Below, in pieces: positions 1 through 6,872 of a stretch of DNA of 7,363 nt. The notes beneath the pieces are model-generated. The model did no database searches. It was not told where the DNA came from and saw only the letters and a program-made list of their open reading frames with translations. This stretch comes from Hyphomicrobiaceae bacterium (GTDB taxonomy: Bacteria; Pseudomonadota; Alphaproteobacteria; Rhizobiales; Hyphomicrobiaceae). The first letter of the stretch is position 1; every line of letters starts with the position of its first letter. Location: NCBI GenBank assembly GCA_013214245.1, contig JABSQE010000175.1, positions 1 through 7,363 of the forward strand. Reading direction: 5' to 3'. The translations under genes and the position numbers were made by a program.

Positions 1-313
1 AATCTTCGGAGTACTTAGTTGTCATTCATGACAGAGCTCTCATTGACGCTCGACGTAATGAAAAAATATTTAATAGGAAAAAAGGTGTATTCATACAAGT
101 TACTTAGTGCCTTCACAAGAAGTTTTAGGAACTACTACCTCGAACCAATTGTAGTTCAGATAAATAGAGCCACTTGGGGTATGACTAGATTGTGCGTCAG
201 GGAAAATTTTAGTGGTTGCCAGTGACGCAGTTGATTAAACCACAGTGCCTTTTTGGGAAATTAGTTACAAACAAATTGTTTCTTTACTCTTTCTGCTGAA
301 TTAACGCACCGTA

Positions 314-342
314 TTTAGTGGGCTAGTAAGTAAAAGTATAAT
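314..342 (+). promoter_or_regulatory. weak sigma70-like promoter candidate
   Basis: A perfect -10 hexamer TATAAT lies at 337-342, with TTTAGT (3 of 6 matches to TTGACA) 17 bases upstream at 314-319. It points towards trmFO but would give a leader of about 270-290 bases, interrupted by the terminator-like element at 511-538. In DNA this AT-rich a single TATAAT is not strong evidence, so this is a candidate only. Confidence 0.2.
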
Positions 343-510
343 TTGCAGCATCGTTACATAGCTTTGCGGCATTTATACTAGAGACATGTTACAGTTATGT
401 CCTAACGCGGCAGTTAATACATTTTAAATATGAAATGACCTAATTTAAAACTTATCCCATTCTCAAAACAGTCGTAGAGAAAATACACTAAAATAATTGA
501 GAAAGCTAAT

Positions 511-538
511 CTCTAAAATTGTTTGAGCGATTTTTTTT
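511..538 (+). terminator. possible weak intrinsic terminator
   Basis: CTC-T-AAA at 511-517 can pair with TTTGAG at 522-527 (six pairs, one bulged T, loop ATTG). It is followed by CGA and a run of eight T at 531-538. The stem is short and poor in G+C, so it would be a weak terminator. The T-run directly after the stem is what makes it worth listing. No gene that it would end can be seen upstream. It could alternatively attenuate a trmFO transcript starting further up. Confidence 0.27.
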
Positions 539-618
539 GTTATCTCTTGCTTTATAGTAACTCTAAAGTTTTTACAACAAGATAAGCCAAGGTAGCAATC
601 TTTGGTCTCTTAAAAGCT

Positions 619-2076
619 GTGTATATAAGGGTTGGAAACTTGATAAATATAACAAACTTTCAGGAACCAATTCATATCATTGGTGCAGGGCTCGCCGGTT
701 CGGAAGCAGCTTGGCAAGCAGCAAGTTATGGTGTTCAGGTCATTCTCCACGAAATGCGTCCTCTTTTTGGGACAGAAGTACATCAAACAGAGTATTGTGC
801 TGAACTTGTTTGCTCAAACTCTTTTCGATCAGACGATTCAGAAACTAGTGCTGCGGGCGTTCTCCATGCGGAAATGCGGCTAGCAGATTCACTAATAATG
901 TCGGTCGCAGATAAGTATCGTTTGCCGGCGGGTGGTGCTTTAGCTGTAGACAGACAAAGGTTTGCAACTGGAGTTACAGCCACACTAGAGGCTCACCCAT
1001 TGATAAAAATTGTTCGCGGTGAAATCGTAGATTTACCACCAGAGCACTGGGATAATGTTATAATAACGACAGGTCCGCTTACATCTGAAGCGTTAGCAGA
1101 AGCAATTATTCGGCTTACGGGAAAGAGCGCGCTGGCTTTTTTTGATGCTATTGCCCCAATTGTCTACTATGACAGCATTGATTTATCAACAGCATGGAGA
1201 CAGTCACGTTACAATAAAGAAGGTCCTGCCGGTAACGGTGCAGACTACCTGAATTGCCCAATGGATGAAGTTCAGTATAATTTATTTATAGATGCCCTGT
1301 TAAAAAGTGACAAAGTCTCGTTTAAGACTTGGGAAGATAAAACACCATATTTTGACGGTTGCCTGCCGATTGAGGTAATGGCTGAACGAGGTCGAGACAC
1401 ATTAAGGTATGGTCCAATGAAGCCTGTTGGTTTGATCAATCCAAATTTCGGAGCGAAAAGACCTTTTGCTGTTGCGCAATTACGACAAGATAATGAGTTT
1501 GGCACACTATGGAATATGGTCGGTTTTCAAACAAAACTTCGTTATGGCGAACAGAAACGCATTTTTCGTACGATTCCAGGTCTAGAAAATGCCGAGTTCG
1601 CTAGGCTTGGTGGTATGCATCGTAATACTTTTCTTAATTCTCCCCTTTTGCTAGATAAATCCTTGCGCTTAAGAAATCAAATTCGCATGCGATTTGCGGG
1701 TCAAATTACTGGCGTTGAGGGGTATAGTGAAAGTGCTGCATGTGGATTGATGGCAGGAACTTTTGCAGCTGCAGAATGGCTTGGACAATCGTTCGAGTTA
1801 CCACCACCTACATCAGCACATGGTGCCCTTCTTGCTTACGTCACAGGTGGCTCAAATGCTGGTAAAAAACGCAATTTTCAACCCATGAATATGAATTTCG
1901 GTTTAATTCCTAGCATTGAAGTTCCTAAGCAAAATCATTTGAGAGCAAGACTTCGTGGTAAAATGAAATCACTTGCTAAAAAGAAACTACAAGCGGCGCG
2001 CGCAATTGATGAATGGACTGGATGGTTGAATATAATAAGATCTGATCTGCGCAAAGCCAAATTTTTAAAGACTTGA
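619..2076 (+). CDS. trmFO: methylenetetrahydrofolate--tRNA-(uracil-5-)-methyltransferase TrmFO
   Basis: TrmFO is an FAD- and folate-dependent cytosolic enzyme. It methylates U54 in the T-loop of tRNA to m5U (ribothymidine), taking the carbon from 5,10-methylenetetrahydrofolate and reducing power from NAD(P)H. Numbering from the GTG at 619, the dinucleotide-binding motif GAGLAGSEAAWQ is at residues 22-33. ELVCSNSFRSDD is at 62-73, and its Cys65 and the LNCPMDE Cys213 match the two redox-active cysteines known in the family. The family blocks FDGCLPIEVMAERG (245-258), GLINPNFGAKRPFAVAQLRQDN (271-292) and FQPMNMNFGLIP near the C-terminus are all present. The length, 485 codons (478 from TTG 640), is normal to slightly long for the family, with a basic C-terminal tail. 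The reading frame is intact. The true start is probably TTG 640. No partner gene is adjacent; the gene stands alone between long spacers. The family assignment is very secure. Confidence 0.97.
   Translation: MYIRVGNLINITNFQEPIHIIGAGLAGSEAAWQAASYGVQVILHEMRPLFGTEVHQTEYCAELVCSNSFRSDDSETSAAGVLHAEMRLADSLIMSVADKYRLPAGGALAVDRQRFATGVTATLEAHPLIKIVRGEIVDLPPEHWDNVIITTGPLTSEALAEAIIRLTGKSALAFFDAIAPIVYYDSIDLSTAWRQSRYNKEGPAGNGADYLNCPMDEVQYNLFIDALLKSDKVSFKTWEDKTPYFDGCLPIEVMAERGRDTLRYGPMKPVGLINPNFGAKRPFAVAQLRQDNEFGTLWNMVGFQTKLRYGEQKRIFRTIPGLENAEFARLGGMHRNTFLNSPLLLDKSLRLRNQIRMRFAGQITGVEGYSESAACGLMAGTFAAAEWLGQSFELPPPTSAHGALLAYVTGGSNAGKKRNFQPMNMNFGLIPSIEVPKQNHLRARLRGKMKSLAKKKLQAARAIDEWTGWLNIIRSDLRKAKFLKT
627..631 (+). 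promoter_or_regulatory. ribosome binding site favouring a TTG start for trmFO at 640
   Basis: AAGGG at 627-631 lies eight bases before a TTG codon at 640-642 that is in frame with trmFO. The upstream GTG at 619 has no purine-rich sequence at a suitable distance. Starting at 640 leaves about ten residues before the FAD-binding strand, close to the short N-termini usual in TrmFO. This suggests translation begins at TTG 640 rather than GTG 619. Confidence 0.45.
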
Positions 2077-2679
2077 AAAATACTAAATTGTCGTTCTCAA
2101 TTTTGCTTGAATTAATATTTCCTTCTAACATTTATTTTGACAACTTTTTTGGTTTTAATCTCGTATCGTATCTTACGTAAGATTGTTAAGACTGCATCAT
2201 CGTATTTAGTTATGTATGAAACTTGAATGTTGTCGCTAGGAACAAACTTGACTTTATAAAGACTTTAAAAAGATTAAATTCATAGCTCGTAGTACAATGA
2301 ATAATTTGAATGATTATCAACCACATCACACGACATTATACTTGATATCTATAATTTATACGCACTTGACGTCTAGGGTAGGTTTTTAGTGGCTTTTATG
2401 GTCGTGTTTTATAATATATTGCCTTGTGTTATGTGGTAGTTTGAAAAAAAGAGATAATTGCAACAAGTTTTGAGAAAAAGTGTAGAAATCTTAAATTAGA
2501 CTTTAATGCCCATATTTTTAAGGCGTTAAAAAATGATCAGGTGCTTTAAGACTAATGTGAAAGATGTACCTTTTAGTCCGATCCAGAATTTTTAATAAAC
2601 TGGGCTGAAAAATTTATGAAACGGAAAAGTCTTCTACTTTACAGTGTATAAGCAAATATTAGGGTTTCAGTTTTACTTC
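2077..2679. other. gene-free spacer between converging trmFO and mipA-like genes
   Basis: About 600 bases without a coding region that I can support on either strand. Both flanking genes end into it, so terminators would be expected, but no GC-rich stem followed by a T-run is visible on either strand. What can be seen is a 14-base perfect palindrome at 2170-2183, a short AT-only stem TTTTTAA/TTAAAAA with loop GGCG at 2515-2532, GACTAA/TTAGTC arms at 2550-2555 and 2573-2578, and AATTTTT/AAAAATT arms at 2587-2593 and 2608-2614. The AT-only stems are probably composition effects. The length is large for a convergent junction and fits decay of a former gene. Confidence 0.6.
2170..2183. repeat. 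14-base perfect palindrome ATCTTACGTAAGAT
   Basis: The sequence ATCTTACGTAAGAT is its own reverse complement across all 14 positions. It is preceded by a short direct repeat (CGTAT CGTAT at 2162-2171). The palindrome has no loop, so it resembles a dimeric protein-binding site more than an RNA hairpin. It lies about 95 bases past the trmFO stop, where no promoter is expected, so a function is not evident and chance is possible. Confidence 0.4.
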
Positions 2680-3549
2680 TTAGAGGGAAAAGGTAATACC
2701 TATTGAAGCTAAAAATTGGTTTTTTGTTTCTATGACTGGGCTGTTCGCAGCATAACCAATTAACCTACCATAGCGTCCTTTTAAGTTGAGTTTTATGGCA
2801 TCAAATAATTCTAATTTTCCACCTAAACTTAAACTTACACCTTTTATACCTGCATTAGCGTTAAATTTTTTTAATCCAGCTTGGGAATTACGCTGTTGGA
2901 TTTCTGTTACGCCGAAATATTGGCTCATGTGCTCGCCATCGGCGTATGTTGCAACTAAACGACTGAAAACGTATGCAGTGCTAGTGGAATACATTTCGTA
3001 GTCAAAACTTAACCGAAACTGGTTGCCATTAATATCTCCTGAAGCTTCGTGGTGATAAGAGAGACTGGTGTCTATTGACGACAATAATGATGTTTTTATA
3101 AATCCACCGAGAACTAAACCGTTTTCAACATTTCCAAGCCCTTTTAACTTGCGACCATCTTTCTGGTTTCGACCAAAATGGTATCCAAAGGTTGGACCCA
3201 CCTCAAAAAGCTCTCTTTTTAGTAAGGTTAGACGAATGTCATCTGTTCCTCTTATATCAATAAAGCTTGCAGGAGTTTCTGGATTTGGTATTAAGGCTGG
3301 TACAAGTTGAAACTTATATTTGTCCGAGCCTTCGTAGCTCGGTTTTATAGATATCAGAGTGCTTAATGACCACGAATTTGGCCATAACTTGTGTCTAAGG
3401 CCGGGTTCTTCTACCGCTTGAGCAAAATTTGAAATAATCATAAACATTACTGTGAAAATATAAATTAAGGATATACATCTAATTGTCAATTTCGCACCGC
3501 TTATTTGACATAATCTTAGGGCTTTATAGTAAATTTTATCATTAGTCAT
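2680..3549 (-). CDS. MipA/OmpV-family outer-membrane protein
   Basis: The protein (289 residues) is predicted to be an outer-membrane beta-barrel of the MipA/OmpV family. The best-studied member, E. coli MipA, scaffolds murein synthases; many relatives have no defined role. A hydrophobic signal segment at residues 25-42 ends in AQA (43-45), a typical signal peptidase I site. Family blocks follow in order: PSYEGSDKYKFQLVPAL (70-86), VGPTFGYHFGR (117-127), LKGLGNVENGLVLGGF (135-150) and MSQYFGVTEIQQRNSQAGL (208-226), then a final strand NQFLASIGITFSL. The 24 residues before the signal core are long, and no Shine-Dalgarno sequence precedes the ATG. A TTG at 3489-3487 (residue 21) would give a classic signal peptide, but it also lacks a clear ribosome site. 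The last residue is Leu rather than the Phe usual for outer-membrane barrels, with Phe at third from last. The gene is divergent from gatB and alone on its strand. The frame is intact. Confidence 0.85.
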   Translation of the reverse strand: MTNDKIYYKALRLCQISGAKLTIRCISLIYIFTVMFMIISNFAQAVEEPGLRHKLWPNSWSLSTLISIKPSYEGSDKYKFQLVPALIPNPETPASFIDIRGTDDIRLTLLKRELFEVGPTFGYHFGRNQKDGRKLKGLGNVENGLVLGGFIKTSLLSSIDTSLSYHHEASGDINGNQFRLSFDYEMYSTSTAYVFSRLVATYADGEHMSQYFGVTEIQQRNSQAGLKKFNANAGIKGVSLSLGGKLELFDAIKLNLKGRYGRLIGYAANSPVIETKNQFLASIGITFSL

Positions 3550-3616
3550 AATTGACTACTATTTAGTAAAAAACCTATATTGCTGCAAAACATAATAATA
3601 ACTTTTTTTACCTTTT

Positions 3617-3635
3617 GAGTTATCACTAATAACTC
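3617..3635. promoter_or_regulatory. 7-bp inverted repeat in the divergent gatB/mipA control region
   Basis: GAGTTAT (3617-3623) and ATAACTC (3629-3635) are exact inverted repeats around a 5-base centre, CACTA. The element sits 47 bases before the gatB start and 67 bases beyond the outer-membrane gene's start, within the only 133 bases that can hold both promoters. No T-run follows the stem on either strand (the T-rich tract precedes it on the + strand), so it is not an intrinsic terminator. An operator for a dimeric regulator, or a leader hairpin, are the natural readings; neither is proven. Confidence 0.4.
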
Positions 3636-3682
3636 GTGCCTAGCATCACCCTATTACCATTTTATATAAGGAAAAAATCCCA

Positions 3683-5161
3683 ATGCATTGTAGGGCGGCG
3701 ACCATTCGACCAGACAACTTCATAGTAGGCGCCACCGGAGATTGGGAAGTTGTTATTGGCCTTGAAGTACACGCTCAGGTCAATTCTTGTACCAAGCTCT
3801 TCTCAGGTGCAGCAACCGCGTTTGGCGGACAACCAAATAATCAAGTGTCTCTTATAGATGCGGGCATGCCTGGTGTGTTGCCGATTATTAATGAGAAGTG
3901 TATTGAGCAGGCCATTCGAACAGGACTTGGCCTGAACGCTCGGATTAATACGTATTCGGTATTCGAGCGGAAAAATTATTTCTACCCTGACTTGCCTCAG
4001 GGTTATCAGATTTCACAAAATAGATACCCTATCGTTGGTGAAGGCTTTGTTGAGATTTACGTAGAAGGTGAAGTGCACAAGATTGGTATAGAGCGCTTAC
4101 ATCTAGAGCAGGACGCTGGTAAGTCCATGCACGATACACGTAATGAATATTCTTATGTCGATCTTAACCGATCAGGCATTGCACTTATGGAGATTGTGTC
4201 TAAGCCAGAACTACATTCTGCAAAGCAGGCGCAAGCATATGTTTTAAAATTACGAAACATTCTGCGTTATTTGGGAACTTGTAACGGTGACATGGAGAGG
4301 GGTAATTTGCGCACCGATGTTAATGTCTCCGTTCGGCGCCCTGGTGAAGCACTAGGTACGCGCTGTGAGATTAAGAACTTGAATTCTGTTAGGTTTATTG
4401 GCAAAGCAATTGAGGCAGAATCTCACCGACAGGTTGAGCTTCTTGAAGATGGTTGCAAAATTTTACAAGAAACACGATTGTTTGATCCGAACTCGGGATA
4501 TACAAGGCCTATGCGTTCCAAGGAGGAGGCACATGACTATCGTTATTTTCCAGATCCAGATCTTCTACCCCTTGAACTTAATGAAGCTTTTATTGAAGGA
4601 TTAGCTGCTAATCTTCCAGAGCTCCCTGATTCTAAATTTAAGCGTTTTAAAAAAGAGTACGGTCTAACATCATATGACGCTAGAGTTCTTGTTGCAGAGA
4701 AACGCAATGCTGATTATTTTGAGTCTGTAGTAGGTGGGTGTGAAGGTAAATTAGCTGCAAACTGGGTAATAAACGATGTCTTCGGTCGTCTCAACAGAGA
4801 GGGTCTCGATATCTCCAGTTCACCCGTTAGCTCTGATCAGCTTTGTAGCTTGCTGAAACTTATAACAGAGGGTACTATTTCTGGTAAGATTGCAAAAGAG
4901 ATTTTTGAGACCCTTTGGTCCGAAGGTGGTAATCCGGCAGACATCGTGAGTGCGAGAGGATTAGCACAAGTTACAGATACAACGCAAATAGAAGCTATCG
5001 TCGATGAGGTAATTAAAGCTAACCCTATGCAAGTTCAAAAAGTAGACGATAATCCAAAACTCTTAAGTTGGTTTGTTGGCCAGGTTATGAAAGCTACTGG
5101 CGGCAAGGCAAATCCTAGAAGTGTCAATAAGATTGTCCGGAAAAGACTTGCATTAAATTAA
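3683..5161 (+). CDS. gatB: aspartyl/glutamyl-tRNA(Asn/Gln) amidotransferase subunit B
   Basis: GatB is the tRNA-binding and kinase subunit of the cytosolic GatCAB complex. The complex converts misacylated Glu-tRNA(Gln), and in many bacteria Asp-tRNA(Asn), to the correct amide using ammonia from GatA. The protein has 492 residues, normal for the family. Family blocks: WEVVIGLEVHAQV (21-33), KLFSGAATAFG (38-48), RKNYFYPDLPQGYQISQ (96-112), LEQDAGKSMHD (141-151), LNRSGIALMEIVSKPEL (161-177), RGNLRTDVNVSVRRPGE (206-222), EIKNLNSVRF (229-238) and RSKEEAHDYRYFPDPDLLPL (278-297). The tRNA-binding tail ends in FVGQVMKATGGKANP (464-478). A ribosome site AAGGA at 3668-3672 precedes the ATG by ten bases, supporting this start. 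The partners gatC and gatA are not adjacent: upstream is the divergent outer-membrane gene, downstream a 1.1-kb spacer. They must be elsewhere in the genome for GatB to work. The frame is intact and the assignment very secure. Confidence 0.97.
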   Translation: MHCRAATIRPDNFIVGATGDWEVVIGLEVHAQVNSCTKLFSGAATAFGGQPNNQVSLIDAGMPGVLPIINEKCIEQAIRTGLGLNARINTYSVFERKNYFYPDLPQGYQISQNRYPIVGEGFVEIYVEGEVHKIGIERLHLEQDAGKSMHDTRNEYSYVDLNRSGIALMEIVSKPELHSAKQAQAYVLKLRNILRYLGTCNGDMERGNLRTDVNVSVRRPGEALGTRCEIKNLNSVRFIGKAIEAESHRQVELLEDGCKILQETRLFDPNSGYTRPMRSKEEAHDYRYFPDPDLLPLELNEAFIEGLAANLPELPDSKFKRFKKEYGLTSYDARVLVAEKRNADYFESVVGGCEGKLAANWVINDVFGRLNREGLDISSSPVSSDQLCSLLKLITEGTISGKIAKEIFETLWSEGGNPADIVSARGLAQVTDTTQIEAIVDEVIKANPMQVQKVDDNPKLLSWFVGQVMKATGGKANPRSVNKIVRKRLALN

Positions 5162-5412
5162 AATAAAATGTGAAATAAGATTTTTATGCAGATACAGAAT
5201 AGTGTAGTTAGAGAAATCTATCTTAAATACAAAAGTCTCGCTAATGTGATTGCCGAGTATAGTTTAGATAACTGAGGATTACTTAAGTCCTATTCAACCA
5301 CAATAAACCGGTTTGATTTCCACAATAACGTCGAAGCGAGGCCTGTACTAACATACATTTGACTATATCCTAATTAAAGGACTTTTTCTCTTGTATTTCT
5401 AGGGTGATGTCA

Positions 5413-5436
5413 AGCATCGTCACTTGGTGAGATGCT
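5413..5436 (+). repeat. hairpin, 10 base pairs with one bulged G, 3-base loop
   Basis: AGCATC (5413-5418) pairs with GATGCT (5431-5436), and TCAC (5420-5423) pairs with GTGA (5427-5430), leaving G5419 bulged and loop TTG. This is the most stable-looking stem I found in the window, in an otherwise AT-rich spacer 250 bases after gatB. The bases after it are AGTTCCAG, not a T-run, so it is not a standard intrinsic terminator on the + strand. The upstream sequence GTGATG (5404-5409) can compete for the TCAC segment. It could be an RNA 3' end, part of a small RNA, or a protein-binding dyad. Confidence 0.45.
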
Positions 5437-6178
5437 AGTTCCAGTCTATTACTTAGTCATGAATATTATTTCTTGAAGCCAGCTGATAAACTTTTATTAC
5501 TTTCATAATAAATGAGCTGCTTTCATTGTGAATAAACACTCTCACTAAATGTAATATTAACATTGTTTGATGTCAAAATTCCTCTTGAAGCGTTCCTGCG
5601 CAACCTAAGTTAAATTATTCAAAAGTAGGGTATGTGTAAAACGTAGCTTTTTTTAAATGGTTTAATTCGATTTCGCTTAATGAACAAGGTAGCATGGTAA
5701 ATATAAGCTTATTCGTCTCGTAAAAATTTAGGATTAATGTACAACCACCATTCTCACACTCTAACTATGCCGGACTTCCAAAAATAGACGTCCTATAAAA
5801 GACACACTAAAGACTGATATAGTAGTGCAATACAAAATTATTTACGTGAGCAAAATAACAATTGCAACGACACAGTAAGAAGCTCTTAGCATGAGTTAAT
5901 TATTATCCAATGACAATATGAATTGTTGGGTGCATGTAATTACGATTTATAAGATAATATACGACTATTTTTGGTATATGTGTTTTGAATTAATACTTTT
6001 CAATCGATGACACAATCGTTAAAGCTACTAATGCGATCAATAAAGCAATTTTGTATTGAATTAGCAGCTGCATTCTATCGTTATTTTATGAATGCGGCAT
6101 TGCGGCTCGATCAGAGTTGTTGATTAGCACTTATAACGCGTGATAGGACCTCTGAGGAGTACTGTATAAATTAGTTGT

Positions 6179-6212
6179 ACATCTGTTCATCTTAAACATT
6201 CGAAACATCTGT
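6179..6212. repeat. pair of 8-base direct repeats ACATCTGT upstream of atpH
   Basis: ACATCTGT occurs at 6179-6186 and again at 6205-6212, a start-to-start distance of 26 bases. The pair lies 80-115 bases before the atpH start, where its promoter would be expected. Paired direct repeats can be regulator sites, but eight bases is short and the spacing is not a whole number of helical turns for common regulators. The evidence is slight. Confidence 0.2.
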
Positions 6213-6293
6213 ATTCTCTCTGCAAAGGGCTCGTGTACTGCGATTCTTAAGTTTCGAAAGAGGATAAGATCCTTACTTGGCGCTCTGAGAAGA

Positions 6294-6872
6294 ATGAAAG
6301 TGCATAACACCGTGGCAACTGAACATCAAATGACAAATAGCGTATCGGGAAGGTATGCAACCGCTCTATTTGAACTCGCCAAAGAGCAATCTCAACTTGA
6401 GCGCGTTGAAGTCGATATAAAAAAAATACAGGCAATGCTTGCTGAAAGTGCTGACCTGCGTTGGATGATTAAAAATCCCCTCTTCCCTGCTAAGGATAAA
6501 AGTCGAGCTTTATACTTAATTATGGAAAAGTTGGGTTTTTCGTCAATAACGATAAAATTTGTGAAATTGGTTGTCAAAAACCAACGCCTACTTGTACTAT
6601 CTGATACAGTAAAGTCGTTTTTGCAACTGGTAGCAGGTGCACGAGATGAGGTTCAAGTTGACGTCACTAGTGCTAATGCTTTAACTGAAGAACAGGTTCA
6701 GGTCCTCAAGCATATGCTTGCAGAATCAACTGGGAAAAATGTGCAGATAAGCACACACGTAAATTCATCGCTGCTCGGCGGCCTAGTGGTCAAGATCGGC
6801 AGTCGCATGATAGATTCTTCGCTTCGTACGAAGCTTTTAACGCTAAAAATGCGCATGAAAGAGGTTGGCTAA
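6294..6872 (+). CDS. atpH: F1F0 ATP synthase subunit delta
   Basis: AtpH is the peripheral-stalk subunit (delta, equivalent to mitochondrial OSCP). It sits on top of the F1 alpha3beta3 head and ties it to the membrane b subunits. The protein has 192 residues. The N-terminal helical domain begins with SGRYATALFELA (18-29), followed by NPLFPAKDK (61-69) and FVKLVVKNQRLLVL (89-102). The C-terminal domain carries SSLLGGLVVKIGSRMIDSSLRTKL (158-181), the conserved family signature. The ATG at 6294 is the first canonical start after an in-frame stop at 6153, but only a very close GAGAAG precedes it. GTG 6312 or ATG 6330 would bring the N-terminus closer to the usual short lead before GRYA. The stop is immediately followed by the atpA ATG, so the two are translationally linked. 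The absence of atpF/E/B upstream fits the alphaproteobacterial split between F0 and F1 operons. Confidence 0.96.
   Translation: MKVHNTVATEHQMTNSVSGRYATALFELAKEQSQLERVEVDIKKIQAMLAESADLRWMIKNPLFPAKDKSRALYLIMEKLGFSSITIKFVKLVVKNQRLLVLSDTVKSFLQLVAGARDEVQVDVTSANALTEEQVQVLKHMLAESTGKNVQISTHVNSSLLGGLVVKIGSRMIDSSLRTKLLTLKMRMKEVG
6859..6864 (+). promoter_or_regulatory. atpA ribosome binding site inside atpH
   Basis: AAGAGG lies eight bases before the atpA ATG and overlaps the last codons of atpH. With the TAA-ATG junction having no gap, this is a typical arrangement for coupled translation of delta and alpha. Confidence 0.6.

Larger units (their letters stand above)
1..618. other. AT-rich spacer upstream of trmFO, no recognisable gene
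   Basis: I see no protein-coding gene here that I can support. The longest open stretch is a TTG-started frame of 68 codons at 19-225 (+). It has no ribosome binding site, no recognisable motif and a composition like translated noise. Stops are frequent in the other frames I read. No tRNA T-arm or other structured RNA signature is visible. The only structured elements are a weak terminator-like hairpin with a T-run at 511-538 and a consensus TATAAT at 337-342 with a poor -35. The stretch may be the eroded remains of a lost gene plus the trmFO leader, but that is inference. Confidence 0.6.
5162..6293. other. 1.1-kb gene-free region between gatB and atpH
   Basis: No coding region can be supported. 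The largest ATG-started frame I noticed, 6007-6123 (+), is 38 codons with no ribosome site or recognisable motif. Reading for tRNA arms, SRP RNA, RNase P and tmRNA signatures gave nothing. Structures seen are the hairpin at 5413-5436, weak AT-only arms just after gatB (5163-5168 with 5182-5187), a 10-base palindrome ATAAGCTTAT at 5703-5712, and a direct repeat ACATCTGT at 6179-6186 and 6205-6212. The atpHA promoter should lie in the 3' part, but no convincing -35/-10 pair stands out. In many alphaproteobacteria priA precedes atpH; I could not recognise any priA remnant by eye. Confidence 0.6.

Noticed and set aside
19..225. 68-codon open frame on the + strand starting at TTG
   Set aside because: No ribosome binding site, no recognisable domain, and length easily reached by chance; not supported as a gene or as an identifiable pseudogene.
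2515..2614. Several AT-only inverted arms as possible bidirectional terminators
   Set aside because: Stems contain only A-T pairs or long loops and are not followed by T-runs in the right orientation; expected from base composition.
2786..3310. Two open frames on the + strand across the outer-membrane gene
   Set aside because: Both are antisense to a gene with clear family motifs and a signal peptide, and neither has recognisable content.
3556..3587. Possible - strand promoter TTGCAG, 17 bases, TAAATA before the outer-membrane gene
   Set aside because: Each hexamer matches consensus at only about three of six positions, and transcription would begin almost at the ATG; too weak to annotate.
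5163..5187. ATAAAA/TTTTAT arms right after the gatB stop as a terminator
   Set aside because: Six A-T pairs with a 13-base loop and no following T-run; not a credible intrinsic terminator.
6007..6123. 38-codon ATG-started frame (MTQSLKLLMRSIKQ...) on the + strand
   Set aside because: No Shine-Dalgarno sequence before the ATG and no known motif; frames this short are expected by chance in 1.1 kb.
6281..6293. CTGAGA just before atpH as part of a thiamine riboswitch
   Set aside because: The other conserved elements of the TPP aptamer are absent and ATP synthase is not a known target.
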